Notes: generated by a model from the letters alone, not told the origin. A DNA stretch of 64,000 nucleotides from Acidiphilium acidophilum (GCF_033842475.1 NZ_JAWXYB010000018.1:3083501-3147500); one strand, 5' to 3'; positions 36,468 through 45,995 are shown, counted from the first letter of the stretch. Made by a program: numbers and translations.

Positions 36468-37655
36468 TCAGCCGATCCGTTCCAACGCCAGCGCGATGCC
36501 TTGACCTCCGCCGATGCACAGGGTCACCACGCCCCGGGTGAGATGGTCGCGCTGCATCGAATACAGCAGGCGGGTGGTGAGAACGGCCCCGGACGCGCCG
36601 ATCGGATGGCCATGGGCGATGGCGCCGCCCTCGACGTTCACGATCGCCTCGTCGAGGCCGAGACGGCGGGTAACCGCGAGGGCGATGGCGGCGAAGGCTT
36701 CGTTGATCTCGATCCGCTCAATGTCGCTCGTTGTCCAGTCCGCGCGGGCGAGCGCCTGCCGGACGGCCGGCACCGGGCCGAGGCCGAACATGCCCGGCTC
36801 GACCGCGCCGATGCCCCACGCGACCAGCCGCGCCATCGGCGCCAACCCGTGGGCATTGGCAAAGGCGCTGGTGGCGACGATCATTGCCGCACCGGCGGAA
36901 TTCAACCCCGGCGCGTTGCCGGCGGTGATCGTGCCGTCCTTGCGGAACGCCGGGCGCAGTTTCTCCAGGCTTTCAAACGTCGTGTCCGGACGGTTGTGTT
37001 CATCGGCATCAAAGGCGACCGGGCCACGCTTGCCGGCGATTTCGACGGGGACAATCTCGTCCTTGAAGTGCCCGGCCGCTTTCGCCGCGGAAAAGCGTTG
37101 TTGAGAGCGGAGCGCCCACGCGTCCTGGTCGGCGCGGCTGATATGGTCGAGTTCGACCAGATCCTCGGTGTGCCAGCCGGAGTGCTGGCCAGAGAAGGCA
37201 TCGTTCAACCCGTCGCGCAGCATCGCGTCGAACACCGCGCCGTCGCCCATGCGCATGCCCCAACGGCCGTTGGGCAGTAAATAAGGCGCGCGATCCATGT
37301 TCTCCATACCGCCGGCGATCGCGCAATCGACGAGACCCATCGCGACATCCTGTGCCGCCGAGACGATCGCCTGCGCGCCCGACCCGCAGACGCGGTTCAC
37401 CGTCATTGCCGGAATGTTCACCGGCAGTCCCGCCTCGATCGCGGCCTGTCTGGCCGGGTTCATCTTGACGCCGGCCTGGATGACGTTGCCCATAACCACG
37501 GTGCCGATCAGGTTCGGGGCGAGGCCGGCCCGATTGAGCACCGCAGTGATCGCTGCAGCTCCCAGGGTGGGGGCGGCAATATCTTTCAGCGACCCGTTGA
37601 ACGTGCCGATCGGGGTTCGCATCGGGGCGCAGAGGACGACATCGTTGAGGGACAT
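36468..37655 (-). CDS. Acetyl-CoA C-acetyltransferase (thiolase)
   Basis: A 395-residue thiolase that condenses two acetyl-CoA to acetoacetyl-CoA, the first step of polyhydroxybutyrate synthesis, or works in reverse in ketoacyl-CoA breakdown. The nucleophilic Cys is in NRVCGSGAQAI near residue 89, the catalytic His in GGAIAHGHPIGASG near 346 and the second Cys in TLCIGGGQGIA near 379. An FNR-type box is centred 68 bases upstream, and PHA synthase in this island also has such boxes, which points to PhaA-like use. The exporter genes follow directly. A phaB reductase is not seen. Confidence 0.9.
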   Translation of the reverse strand: MSLNDVVLCAPMRTPIGTFNGSLKDIAAPTLGAAAITAVLNRAGLAPNLIGTVVMGNVIQAGVKMNPARQAAIEAGLPVNIPAMTVNRVCGSGAQAIVSAAQDVAMGLVDCAIAGGMENMDRAPYLLPNGRWGMRMGDGAVFDAMLRDGLNDAFSGQHSGWHTEDLVELDHISRADQDAWALRSQQRFSAAKAAGHFKDEIVPVEIAGKRGPVAFDADEHNRPDTTFESLEKLRPAFRKDGTITAGNAPGLNSAGAAMIVATSAFANAHGLAPMARLVAWGIGAVEPGMFGLGPVPAVRQALARADWTTSDIERIEINEAFAAIALAVTRRLGLDEAIVNVEGGAIAHGHPIGASGAVLTTRLLYSMQRDHLTRGVVTLCIGGGQGIALALERIG

Positions 37656-37716
37656 GAAAGGCTCCGGAACAGGGACATCACCGAAAGTTTCGTAGAGCCA
37701 TCATCGCGGTACGTCT

Positions 37717-37730
37717 TTGATTTCGATCAA
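37717..37730. promoter_or_regulatory. FNR-type box upstream of thiolase
   Basis: TTGATTTCGATCAA is a perfect TTGAT-N4-ATCAA box. Its centre is 68 bases upstream of the thiolase start, a normal distance for an activator site at about -40 with a short leader. Confidence 0.7.
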
Positions 37731-37857
37731 TGAGGTCATCGGCCGGGTTGGTATCGTCCGAACGGCCGATGGGCACTGAATGGAAGCGAGCCCCGGCCTG
37801 ACGCTGTTCAACCGCCCGCGCCGATCAAGGCGTCGGAGACTGAGTCGGCGGTGTCGA

Positions 37858-38325
37858 TCATGCCGCAACCGGTTCGGTGCCGGGTACCAGATAGGTCGGC
37901 GTTTGGTCATCCGGCATTGCGGTCAGTTCCGCCGGTGTCAGCCGGGCGTAGATCTCGACACTGTAACCCGTCGGGTCGCGGAGCCAGAGTTCATGCAGGG
38001 GGAGGCCGCGCCAGGTGGTGCGTGGCGGTTTGACTATGGTCGCACCGGCGGCGACGGCCCGGTGATAGGAAGTGAGTACCGCATCGCGGTCAGCGACGCC
38101 GAGGCCGAGATGGTAGAGGGAATAGGTATCCAACGTCTCGCCCTTATCGTTGACCAGCAGAACGAAATTGAGTGCGAGATGTGGTACGATGAAGGTGGTG
38201 TAGCGCGAGGTCATGTCCCGGGGCGGGACACCGAACAAGGCTTCATAGAACAGCGTGCTGGCGCCAAGGTCGGCCACACGGATGCTCATGTGAAATTCGC
38301 GAGGTTCGGCGATCATCGCGGTCAT
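37858..38325 (-). CDS. VOC (glyoxalase/dioxygenase fold) family protein
   Basis: A 155-residue protein with the vicinal-oxygen-chelate fold. It starts FHMSIRVADLGASTLFYEAL, with a metal-ligand His, and has the second repeat YHLGLGVADRDAVLTSYHRA and the C-terminal Glu region DPTGYSVEIYARL. Related proteins are annotated as cadmium-induced CadI-like or glyoxalase-like; the substrate is unknown. AGGAG sits six bases before the ATG. It lies downstream of the cyd genes on the same strand, with a 189-base gap after the small membrane peptide gene. Confidence 0.8.
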   Translation of the reverse strand: MTAMIAEPREFHMSIRVADLGASTLFYEALFGVPPRDMTSRYTTFIVPHLALNFVLLVNDKGETLDTYSLYHLGLGVADRDAVLTSYHRAVAAGATIVKPPRTTWRGLPLHELWLRDPTGYSVEIYARLTPAELTAMPDDQTPTYLVPGTEPVAA

Positions 38326-38514
38326 GGGGTGCTCCTCATCGGTGGATCGGGGGTTCGGCTATGTAACCGGCGACCGTCAGGCGCAATGGCAAGGCGGCGG
38401 TGACCGGATCGGCAGCGAGACTGGCGACGGATTGGATATCGTCGTGGTGGGCATCAAACGAATTGGCACCCATCATTCCAGTCAGGGAAATTGCCGGGCG
38501 ATGGTTTTCGCCTG

Positions 38515-38613
38515 TCACGGAAAACGTTTTTTCGTGTAGCGCCATGCGATAACGTAAAGGCCGAGATAGGCGAACGGGATGAAGATGATGAGGCCTTCGA
38601 GACCACCGAGCAT
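38515..38613 (-). CDS. 32-residue single-helix membrane peptide of the cyd operon
   Basis: A 33-codon frame, too short for usual gene callers, encodes a peptide opening MLGGLEGLIIFIPFAYLGLY and ending WRYTKKRFP. It has one hydrophobic helix (about residues 7-24) and a basic tail, giving a clear inside-positive topology. AGGAAAA lies eight bases before the ATG, and the gene starts 12 bases after the stop of the CydX-like gene. Oxidases of the bd type in several bacteria hold small single-helix subunits (CydX, CydS, CydH), so it may be an additional small subunit. No sequence family is recognised. Confidence 0.55.
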   Translation of the reverse strand: MLGGLEGLIIFIPFAYLGLYVIAWRYTKKRFP

Positions 38614-38625
38614 GATACGGTTTTC

Positions 38626-38823
38626 CTATTGTTGAGGGTGGGTAGAGGCGGCAATGGCCTGCGTTTCGAACAGCACCGCACCGCTGACCGCAATCAGCAC
38701 GATCATCACGGTGCCGACCATCCAGGCGAAATACCAGGGACCATAATCGCCGGCGACGACCGCCAGCGCCAATGCAAGGACAAGTACGGCGGCGAGGGCG
38801 GCGATTTTGACGAGGTTTTTCAT
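38626..38823 (-). CDS. cydX: CydX-like small subunit of cytochrome bd oxidase, extended form
   Basis: A 65-residue membrane protein. Residues 27-36, GPWYFAWMVG, match the WYFAWILG core of CydX, the 37-residue subunit that stabilises the hemes of cytochrome bd. Unlike E. coli CydX it has an extra N-terminal hydrophobic helix (about residues 5-24), so it should cross the membrane twice. It follows cydB, starting at an ATG 15 bases after the cydB stop; an in-frame TTG overlapping that stop could extend it by six residues. A short YbgE-like accessory protein is the alternative reading. Confidence 0.7.
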   Translation of the reverse strand: MKNLVKIAALAAVLVLALALAVVAGDYGPWYFAWMVGTVMIVLIAVSGAVLFETQAIAASTHPQQ

Positions 38824-38837
38824 GATTTCACGGGCTT

Positions 38838-39977
38838 TCAATAGAAATGGTCGTCGGCGGCAATCGCTTCTGGATTCACCTTGCCCCTCATGACCCGGAA
38901 CGCCCAGCCAGTGTAGGTCACGATGATCGGCACGAACACCAATGTGAAGCCGAGCATCCAGCCGAGGTTATAGGCGCTGCCCGAGGCGTTCCAGACCGTC
39001 AGGCTCTCGGACGGCATTGACGATGAAGGCATCAGGAACGGGAACATGGCGCAGCCCACGGTGGCGATCGTGCCGATCCAGGCCAGTGCGCCCAGCCACC
39101 ACCCCAGAATCGGCTTCCCGGCACGCAGTGCCAGCGCTCCGCCAAGCATGCCGCACAAGCCGATCAGGGGAAACAGCCAGAGGATCGGCACACTATGGAA
39201 ATTATCGAGCCACGCGCCTGCGCGCATGACGACTGCCGGTCCCCCGAGCGGGGTGGCCGGCATGCCTGGATTGACCTTCTGGGTGAATGCGAAACCCTTG
39301 ATCACCGTGATCCATACGCCGCCGATCACGAATAACGCGGCGGCCAGCACGCCCCCCGCCATGGCAAAACGCCGGGCTCGTGCCGCGATGTCGCCGCTGC
39401 CGCGGATCATCAGCATCGCGCCACCCTGATAGACCGCGAGCGAGATCGACATCACCCCGCAGAGCAGCGCGAAAGGATTGAGGAGATACCAGATAAAACT
39501 TTCATCCTGATAGTACTGCCCATCCCAGCTGAAATGAAAGCCGACACCTTGTAGTATATTGCCAAACGCGGCACCGAATACGATCATCGGCACGGCGCCC
39601 GACACCAGAAACGCCCAGTCCCACCCGGCGCGCCAGTGTCTGGCGGCAACCTTGGAGCGGTATTCGAACGCGACCGGCCGCAGGATCATGGCGAACAGCA
39701 GCAGGATCATAACGACATAGAAGGTCGAGAACGACGTGGCATAGAGCGTCGGAAACGCCGCGAAAATCGCACCGCCGCCGAGAATGAACCACACCTGGTT
39801 ACCATCCCAATGCGGCCCGATCATCGCAAGTGCAGTGCGCCGCTCAGCGTCGGTCCGGCCGACGAACCGCAGCAGGGTGCCGACCCCCATGTCCATCCCC
39901 ACCATGATAGCGAGGCCGCAGAGCAGGACACCCAGCAGACCTGCCCAGATCACCTTGAGCGCGATGTAGAGTTCCAT
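38838..39977 (-). CDS. cydB: Cytochrome bd ubiquinol oxidase subunit II
   Basis: A 379-residue membrane protein with about nine helices, the structural partner of CydA in the high-affinity quinol oxidase. The family opening LKVIWAGLLGVLLCGLAIMV followed by GMDMGVGTLL is present, as are RTALAMIGPHWDGNQVWFIL and the FHFSWDGQYYQDESFIWYLL region. AAGGA lies nine bases upstream of the ATG, and 12 bases separate it from cydA. It is expressed with cydA and the small subunit genes. Confidence 0.95.
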   Translation of the reverse strand: MELYIALKVIWAGLLGVLLCGLAIMVGMDMGVGTLLRFVGRTDAERRTALAMIGPHWDGNQVWFILGGGAIFAAFPTLYATSFSTFYVVMILLLFAMILRPVAFEYRSKVAARHWRAGWDWAFLVSGAVPMIVFGAAFGNILQGVGFHFSWDGQYYQDESFIWYLLNPFALLCGVMSISLAVYQGGAMLMIRGSGDIAARARRFAMAGGVLAAALFVIGGVWITVIKGFAFTQKVNPGMPATPLGGPAVVMRAGAWLDNFHSVPILWLFPLIGLCGMLGGALALRAGKPILGWWLGALAWIGTIATVGCAMFPFLMPSSSMPSESLTVWNASGSAYNLGWMLGFTLVFVPIIVTYTGWAFRVMRGKVNPEAIAADDHFY

Positions 39978-39989
39978 ATCAGACTGTCC

Positions 39990-41606
39990 TTATTTCCACG
40001 ATTTGTCGGCGTAACCGGGCTGGCCGTAGAGCGGCCGGGCCGCAACAGACGCCGGCGGGACCGGTATTGCGTGAACCCCCGGGCCAAGGCGGGCGAATTT
40101 GAACATCAGATACAATTCGGCCGCGATAAACAGGCTGTAGAGCAGCATGAAGCCGACCAGTGAGAAGATCATGTAGCCAAGTCCGTGCGACGAAGCGGAT
40201 TGGAACGTCGGCAGCCAGCCGTAGACGGTCCAGGGTTGCCTGCCGTTCTCGGCGGTGACCCATCCGAACTCGCACGCCAGGATCGGCAGCGGGATTGCAA
40301 GCATCGCAGCTTTCAGAACCAGCGGATGCTGATCGAGCCGGTTCCTCAGGCTGTAATAGGCACCGAAAGCGAAGACCACGATGAAGGCGAGCCCGAGTCC
40401 GACCATGATGCGGAACGACCAGAACTCGACGAACACGTTGGGGATGGTTTCGCGCGCGGTCTTTGCCAGCACCCCGGGCATTTCCTTCGGGGTAATCGCG
40501 GACAGATCCTGATGCGGTGCATAGCGCTGAGCGAGGAACCCATACCCCATATCCGCCTCGTGCCGATCGAACGCGGCAAGTGCAGCGGGGTCGTGGGTGG
40601 TGCCGTAGGTTTTCAGGGCGATGATGGCTTTGATGCCACTGATCGTCCTGGCCCTGGCATCCCGTTCCAGAGCGTAGACGCCAGGGATCGTGACATTCCA
40701 GCCGTGTGCGACGAGCGGGGTCAGCACGTAGGGAATCCCGATCGAGAAAGCATCTTTCTGTTTCGCGTCATTGGGTATGGCAATGAGTTTCCATGGCGCC
40801 GCAGGGCCCTTGGCGCTGTGCCAGAGACCCTCCATCGCGGCGAGCTTGGTCGGCTGCACCAGATAATCCATCCGCCCCAGCGCATCCCCGAGCGTCACGA
40901 CCGCAAGAGTCGAGATCAGGCCGAACAGGGCTGCGATACGAAAGCTGCGCAGGGCGAATTCACGGTGTTGCTTGCGCAACAGATAGTAGGCGCTGATGCC
41001 CATCACGAACATTGCGCCCGCGACGTAGCCGGCGATCGAGGTGTGGACGAATTTAGCCTGGGCATCCGGGCTGAAGACCAGCGCGCCGAAACTCCTGAAC
41101 TGCATGCGCATGGTGGTCGGATCGAACTTCGCTCCGGCCGGATCCTGCATGAAACCGTTGGCGATCAGGATCCAGAGTGCCGAAAGATTAGACCCGAGAG
41201 CGACGATGTATGTCACCGCCAGATGAGCCGGTTTGCTCAACCGGTCCCAGCCGAAAAACATCAAACCGACGAAAGTGGACTCCATGAAGAACGCCATCAG
41301 CCCTTCGATGGCGAGTGGAGTGCCAAACACATCGCCCACGAAATGCGAGTACATCGACCAGTTGGTGCCGAATTCGAACTCCATGGTGAGGCCCGTGGCG
41401 ACGCCGATGGCGAAATTGATACCGAACAATTTGCCCCAGAACAGCGTCATGTCCTTATAGATTTTTTTGCCGGTGATGACGTAGACCGTCTCCATCGCCG
41501 CGAGCAGGAAGCTTAGCCCCAATGTAAGAGGCACGAACTGGAAGTGATACAGGGCCGTGAGGGCGAACTGCAGGCGTGACAGATCGACGATTGTCGGATT
41601 GATCAT
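39990..41606 (-). CDS. cydA: Cytochrome bd ubiquinol oxidase subunit I
   Basis: A 538-residue, roughly nine-helix subunit carrying hemes b558, b595 and d, which reduces O2 with quinol without pumping protons. The heme-ligand His lies in LTALYHFQFVPLTLGLSFLL. The GRQPWTVYGWLPT motif ends the quinol-binding loop. That loop is of the long type (about 130 residues between GDALGRMDYLVQPTKLAAME and FVEFWSFRIMVGLG), as in E. coli CydA rather than the short-loop cyanide-insensitive oxidases. The ATG at 41606 gives the conserved N-terminus; the ten extra upstream codons are not family-like. An FNR-type box is centred 105 bases upstream. Confidence 0.95.
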   Translation of the reverse strand: MINPTIVDLSRLQFALTALYHFQFVPLTLGLSFLLAAMETVYVITGKKIYKDMTLFWGKLFGINFAIGVATGLTMEFEFGTNWSMYSHFVGDVFGTPLAIEGLMAFFMESTFVGLMFFGWDRLSKPAHLAVTYIVALGSNLSALWILIANGFMQDPAGAKFDPTTMRMQFRSFGALVFSPDAQAKFVHTSIAGYVAGAMFVMGISAYYLLRKQHREFALRSFRIAALFGLISTLAVVTLGDALGRMDYLVQPTKLAAMEGLWHSAKGPAAPWKLIAIPNDAKQKDAFSIGIPYVLTPLVAHGWNVTIPGVYALERDARARTISGIKAIIALKTYGTTHDPAALAAFDRHEADMGYGFLAQRYAPHQDLSAITPKEMPGVLAKTARETIPNVFVEFWSFRIMVGLGLAFIVVFAFGAYYSLRNRLDQHPLVLKAAMLAIPLPILACEFGWVTAENGRQPWTVYGWLPTFQSASSHGLGYMIFSLVGFMLLYSLFIAAELYLMFKFARLGPGVHAIPVPPASVAARPLYGQPGYADKSWK

Positions 41607-41704
41607 GAGCCGGATCCCTGAGTGAAGCAGCAACAAGGGGCGAACCCCAACCGTGCATTCGATGAATGCACCTCCGTCTCTATCAGAGGCACCAACGCGG
41701 CTCC

Positions 41705-41718
41705 TTGATCTGGATCAA
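41705..41718. promoter_or_regulatory. FNR-type box between cydC and cydA
   Basis: TTGATCTGGATCAA is a perfect FNR/ANR box centred 105 bases upstream of cydA. It suggests that cydAB has its own oxygen-controlled promoter in addition to read-through from cydDC. Confidence 0.72.
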
Positions 41719-41742
41719 GAGCGCAAACCCGGCCCGCCCCCA

Positions 41743-43521
41743 TCAGATTTGCACGCATTGATCCTGCAGGTGCCTCAACCGCGTGACAGTGCCGCCCGCT
41801 CCTTCGAGCACGGAAAACGGGCCATCCTCGACAACGCGGCCACGATCGAGCACGACCACGCGGTCGGTCGGGGCGATCCCTTCGAGCCGATGGGTGATGG
41901 TGATGGTGGTGCGGCCGACGCAGAGCGGGATAATGGCGGCGCGAAGGGCGGCCTCGGTCAGCGGATCGAGACCTTCGGTGGGTTCGTCGAGGATCAGGAA
42001 CGGCGTGTCGCGCAGGACGGCACGGGCGATCGACAGGCGACGGGCCTCACCGCCGGAGATTTTGACACCGCCTTCGCCGACCAGTGCATCGAGCCCATCG
42101 GGATGGGCCCGCACGAAATCATCAAGCCGGGCGATTGCAAGTGCGTGCCAGAGTGCCGTGTCGTCGGCATCAGGGTCGGCCTTCAGCAGGTTGTCGCGCA
42201 CCGAGCCGGCGAACATCCGGGTGCGCTGCGTAACCAGGGTGATCAGCGAGCGCAGATCATCGCCGCGGATCGCGCGCAACTCGACGCCGCCGAGCGTTGC
42301 CGAGCCCTCCTGATAGTCGGCGAAGCGCAGCAGCAGATTGACCAGCGAGGTTTTGCCCGCGCCGCTGCGACCGAGTATCGTGACATGTTCGCCCGGTTCG
42401 ATCACAAGATCGAGCCCGTCAAGCGCCCAGAGCTGGCAGTTCTGATCGGTGGTCTTTTCCGGCACGGGATAGCGCAGACGCACGCCGGCGAACCGGAGAC
42501 CGAGGTGATCCGGCCGGGTCGGGCTGGCCACAGGATCATGGATCGGCACCGGGCGATCGATGATCTCGAACACGCGCCGGGCCGAGTCCTGTATGCCGCC
42601 CAGCAGTCGAAACGCGGTCGCCAGCGGCGCTACCGCCTCGAAGGTGGCCATGGCGCCAAGGGTGAGCAGCGCGAGATCGGAGCCGGGCAGGCGATGATGG
42701 GAGACCAGAGCACCGCCGATCACCAATATCGCCGCCATGGTCAGATTGGCGATCAGCAGATTGCCGGCGACCCCGAAGCCGGCGATGGCGGCAAGGCGAC
42801 CCTGGCGCGCCGTCAGTGCAGTGCTGGCGCGATCGAACCGCGCCTGCATCGCCGGGGCGGCGTTGTAGGTGAGCAGTTCGGACATGCCCTGGACACCATC
42901 AATCAGGTCGGCGCGCATCGCGGTCTGCAGGGTCACGGCATCGCTGCCGGGTCTGCGGCCGAGCCGCATACTGGCGAGCGGCAGACCCACGCCGGCCAGA
43001 ACCAGCCCGGCCAGCAACACCAGTCCGGCCAGAGGTGCAAACGCGGACAACACCAACGCCATCACAAGTGCGCCCGACGCGGCGACCGCGAAGGGCGAGA
43101 TGACGCGGAGAAAAACATCCCCGAGACGGTCGACATCAGCGACCAGCCGGCCAAGCAGATCGCCCCCGCGATCACCGGCGAGCCCGAGCGGTGCCAGGGG
43201 TTCGAGCCGCGCATAGAGATCGGTACGCAGGCTCGCGAGCAGGCGGAAGGTGGTTTCGTGATCGACCAGACGGCCCGTATAGCGCGCGACCACGCGCACG
43301 GTGGCGAAGAAGCGAACGCCTGCGGCAGGGGTGAAGAAATTGAAGGCGTTCTGTGCCGCAAAACCCGCGAGGCCGACGATTCCGGCGGTAGTGAGGAACC
43401 AGCCTGACAGAGCGAGCAGACCGAAATTCGCGAGCACGGTGATCAGGCCGAGGGCGATGCCGCCGGCCATCCAGCGCCGGTAGGGCGCGTAGAGACGCAT
43501 CAGCCGGATCAGGTTGCGCAT
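41743..43521 (-). CDS. cydC: Cysteine/glutathione (heme) ABC exporter, subunit CydC
   Basis: A 592-residue half-transporter with six N-terminal helices and a C-terminal ATPase domain. Walker A is ILGRSGAGKTSLVNL near residue 385, the signature is KISGGEARRLSIARA and Walker B is PFLILDEPTEGLDP. CydDC is needed for assembly of cytochrome bd; it exports cysteine and glutathione and has been linked to heme. The start overlaps the cydD stop by 13 bases, so the pair is translationally coupled, and cydA follows. Identity as CydC rather than CydD rests on gene order and the MRLYAPYRRWM opening. Confidence 0.9.
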   Translation of the reverse strand: MRNLIRLMRLYAPYRRWMAGGIALGLITVLANFGLLALSGWFLTTAGIVGLAGFAAQNAFNFFTPAAGVRFFATVRVVARYTGRLVDHETTFRLLASLRTDLYARLEPLAPLGLAGDRGGDLLGRLVADVDRLGDVFLRVISPFAVAASGALVMALVLSAFAPLAGLVLLAGLVLAGVGLPLASMRLGRRPGSDAVTLQTAMRADLIDGVQGMSELLTYNAAPAMQARFDRASTALTARQGRLAAIAGFGVAGNLLIANLTMAAILVIGGALVSHHRLPGSDLALLTLGAMATFEAVAPLATAFRLLGGIQDSARRVFEIIDRPVPIHDPVASPTRPDHLGLRFAGVRLRYPVPEKTTDQNCQLWALDGLDLVIEPGEHVTILGRSGAGKTSLVNLLLRFADYQEGSATLGGVELRAIRGDDLRSLITLVTQRTRMFAGSVRDNLLKADPDADDTALWHALAIARLDDFVRAHPDGLDALVGEGGVKISGGEARRLSIARAVLRDTPFLILDEPTEGLDPLTEAALRAAIIPLCVGRTTITITHRLEGIAPTDRVVVLDRGRVVEDGPFSVLEGAGGTVTRLRHLQDQCVQI

Positions 43522-45278
43522 GCAGCCCCCGGTTCCGGTACGGATCGCGCGGCGCCAGGCCCTCCGGGCCCGATCAGCGCCGCATAGACGCCTGCTCGCG
43601 CCAGCAGCTCGGCATGGGTGCCGGATTCGACGATGCGACCGTCTTCGAGCACCAGAATTCGGTCAGCGCGGCGGACGGTGGCGAGCCGGTGCGCGATAAT
43701 GATCGTGGTGCGACCGCGCGCGAGCGCGGCGATCGCCTCGGTCAGCTCGGCTTCGGTTTCGAGATCGAGATGGGCTGTCGCCTCATCGAGCACCAGCAAG
43801 GGCGCGTCCTTGAGAAAGGCGCGGGCCAGCGCGAGGCGCTGGATCTGGCCGCCCGAGAGGCCTTCGCCGGCATCGCCGATCATGGTGTCGAGTCCGTGGG
43901 GCAGGGCAGCAACAACATCGGTGAGCCTGGCGCGTGCGAGGGCGGCGTGCATCGCCGCAGCATCGGCATCGGGCCGCGCAAGGCGCAAATTGTCGGCAAT
44001 GCTGCCGACGAACAGCCGCGGTGTCTGCGGTACATAGGCGAGATGACGCCACCACGACTCCCGATCCAGCGTATCGAGCGCGATATCGCCATTGATCGTG
44101 ATACAGCCCGCGGCGGGGGCTGCAAAACCAAGCAAGGCCGTGGCGAGGCTTGATTTGCCGACACCCGATCGCCCGACGATGGCCGTGAGGGAGCCCGGGG
44201 GAAACGCGCATGTGATATCGCGCAACACCGGGACACCGGGGGTATATTCGACCGTGAGGCCCGTGCAGGCGATCGAGATGGCACCGGCGGAGAGCGTTTC
44301 CGTCCCCCAGCGCACCGAGGGAGTGGCGTCGAGTACGTCGAAGATGCGGCGGGCGGCGGCAATCGCGGTCATCCTCGCGTGGTAATGTGTGGCGAGACCG
44401 CGCAGCGGCAGGAAGAACTCAGGCACCAGCAGCAATACGAAGAATGCCGGAAAGAAGGTGATGTCGCCATGGATCAGCCGTGCGCCGAACAGCACCGCGA
44501 TCAGCGCGATCGAGAGCGACGCAAAGAACTCCAGCGCTGCCGAGGTGAGAAAGGCGACGCGAAGCCCTGCCATGGTGACGCGGCGGTACTCATCGGAGAT
44601 CCGCCCGATCAGAGCGATTTCGTCGCGCGCCCGACCGAAAAGTTTGAGCGTGGTGATGCCCTGCACCGCATCGAGAAAATATGCGCTCATCACCAGGAGT
44701 TGCCTCCATTGCCGCTGGTTGATCGCTTCGGCCCGGTAGCCGATGAAGACCATGAACAGCGGAATGATCGGGCCGCTGACCACAAGGATCAGCGCACTGA
44801 TCCAGTCAGATCGCAGCACCACTGCCAGGATCGCGAGCGGTACCATCGCGACGAGCGCCATCTGCGGCAAATAGCGCGCAAGATAGGGTTCGAGTGCCTC
44901 GACACCATCGAGCAGGGTGGCCGCGAGATCGGCGCTGCGCTCACCCCCGGCATAACCGGGTCCGAGCGCGAACAGATGATCGAGCAAACTCCGGCGGAGG
45001 GACAGTTTAACGACAGCGGCAGCGCGGTAGGCGGCAATCTCCGCACCATAGCTCAACGCCGCGCGTATGACGAACAGAACGAGCAGCAGGAGCAGATCAC
45101 GCCGCTCCGCCACGAGGCCAGCGTCATGGAAAACGATCGCCGAGACAATGCGCGCCAGCAAAAACGCCTGAACGATGACCGCGATCCCGGCGGTAAAGCC
45201 GAGCGCGATGGCGGCACTCAACCCGCGCCGCGCCCCATGACCTGCCGCGATCAGCCGCCGGTCTATGTCACGCGCCAT
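43509..45278 (-). CDS. cydD: Cysteine/glutathione (heme) ABC exporter, subunit CydD
   Basis: A 589-residue half-transporter pairing with CydC. The membrane domain covers about residues 1-320. Walker A AIVGRSGVGKSSLATALLG is near residue 365, the signature is GLSGGQIQRLALARA and Walker B is PLLVLDEATAHLDLETEAEL. It opens the block cydD-cydC-cydA-cydB-cydX, which is the full assembly and oxidase set in one direction. It starts 15 bases after the CBS-BON gene and probably shares its FNR-box promoter. Confidence 0.9.
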   Translation of the reverse strand: MARDIDRRLIAAGHGARRGLSAAIALGFTAGIAVIVQAFLLARIVSAIVFHDAGLVAERRDLLLLLVLFVIRAALSYGAEIAAYRAAAVVKLSLRRSLLDHLFALGPGYAGGERSADLAATLLDGVEALEPYLARYLPQMALVAMVPLAILAVVLRSDWISALILVVSGPIIPLFMVFIGYRAEAINQRQWRQLLVMSAYFLDAVQGITTLKLFGRARDEIALIGRISDEYRRVTMAGLRVAFLTSAALEFFASLSIALIAVLFGARLIHGDITFFPAFFVLLLVPEFFLPLRGLATHYHARMTAIAAARRIFDVLDATPSVRWGTETLSAGAISIACTGLTVEYTPGVPVLRDITCAFPPGSLTAIVGRSGVGKSSLATALLGFAAPAAGCITINGDIALDTLDRESWWRHLAYVPQTPRLFVGSIADNLRLARPDADAAAMHAALARARLTDVVAALPHGLDTMIGDAGEGLSGGQIQRLALARAFLKDAPLLVLDEATAHLDLETEAELTEAIAALARGRTTIIIAHRLATVRRADRILVLEDGRIVESGTHAELLARAGVYAALIGPGGPGAARSVPEPGAACAT

Positions 45279-45293
45279 GGTGCTTTCAGGCTT

Positions 45294-45995
45294 TCAGCCG
45301 AGCCCATAGGCAACGCCGGCGATCGGGTCGATCAGCGCGAGATCGTCATGGACGCTTTTGACCCCGGCGGTATTCTCCGCCAGCACCCGCAGAGCATTGC
45401 GTTCGGCCTCGCTGAACACGGTGCCGCCGAGCGATGCGACCCCGGCCACGACCCTCACCGTCACAGTGCCCCTGGGGGCCCAGTTCGACCGCGCGATGGC
45501 GGTGCGGATCATGGTCGCGATCGCCTCGTCCGTCATCGCGCCGTCATTGGCAACGATCAGCCGATCGAGCAGGGCGGTGAGAATGTCGCGCCGCGAAAGC
45601 AGGCCGACCAGCAGGCCATCATTGACCACGGGCAGTTGTTTGATCCGGCGCTCCTCCATCACGGCGACCGCATCGACCAGACGGGTCGTCTCGGCGACCG
45701 TGACGACCGATTCGGTCATAATCTCGCCGACATGCCGCCCCCTGGTGCGAACGAAAGCGCGGGCCGAGGTTTCAGGGGTCAGAAAGCCGCGCCACCAGCC
45801 GATTTCCGGCGCGGTGTCCAGTTCCGGGCGGCGCAGCAGATCGCCATCGGTCACGATGCCGAGCAACCGCCCGTCGCGGTCGATCACCGGCAGGGCCGAT
45901 AAATGCCGGTCGAGCATGACGCGCCCCGCATCGGCGATCGTGGTCTCCGGACCCACGGTGGTGGGCGCAACAGTCATGATATCCTTGATGTCCAT
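45294..45995 (-). CDS. CBS-pair plus BON domain protein
   Basis: A 233-residue protein with two CBS motifs (about residues 7-60 with LGIVTDGDLLRRPEL, and 95-145 with GLLSRRDILTALL) followed by a BON domain (about 155-222 with GTVTVRVVAGVASLGGTVFS). CBS pairs sense adenylates and BON domains bind lipids or membranes, so it may report energy state near the membrane. GAGGAGGG is placed correctly before the ATG. A perfect FNR-type box is centred 61 bases upstream. It is the first gene of the cydDC operon. A partner protein is not known. Confidence 0.87.
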   Translation of the reverse strand: MDIKDIMTVAPTTVGPETTIADAGRVMLDRHLSALPVIDRDGRLLGIVTDGDLLRRPELDTAPEIGWWRGFLTPETSARAFVRTRGRHVGEIMTESVVTVAETTRLVDAVAVMEERRIKQLPVVNDGLLVGLLSRRDILTALLDRLIVANDGAMTDEAIATMIRTAIARSNWAPRGTVTVRVVAGVASLGGTVFSEAERNALRVLAENTAGVKSVHDDLALIDPIAGVAYGLG

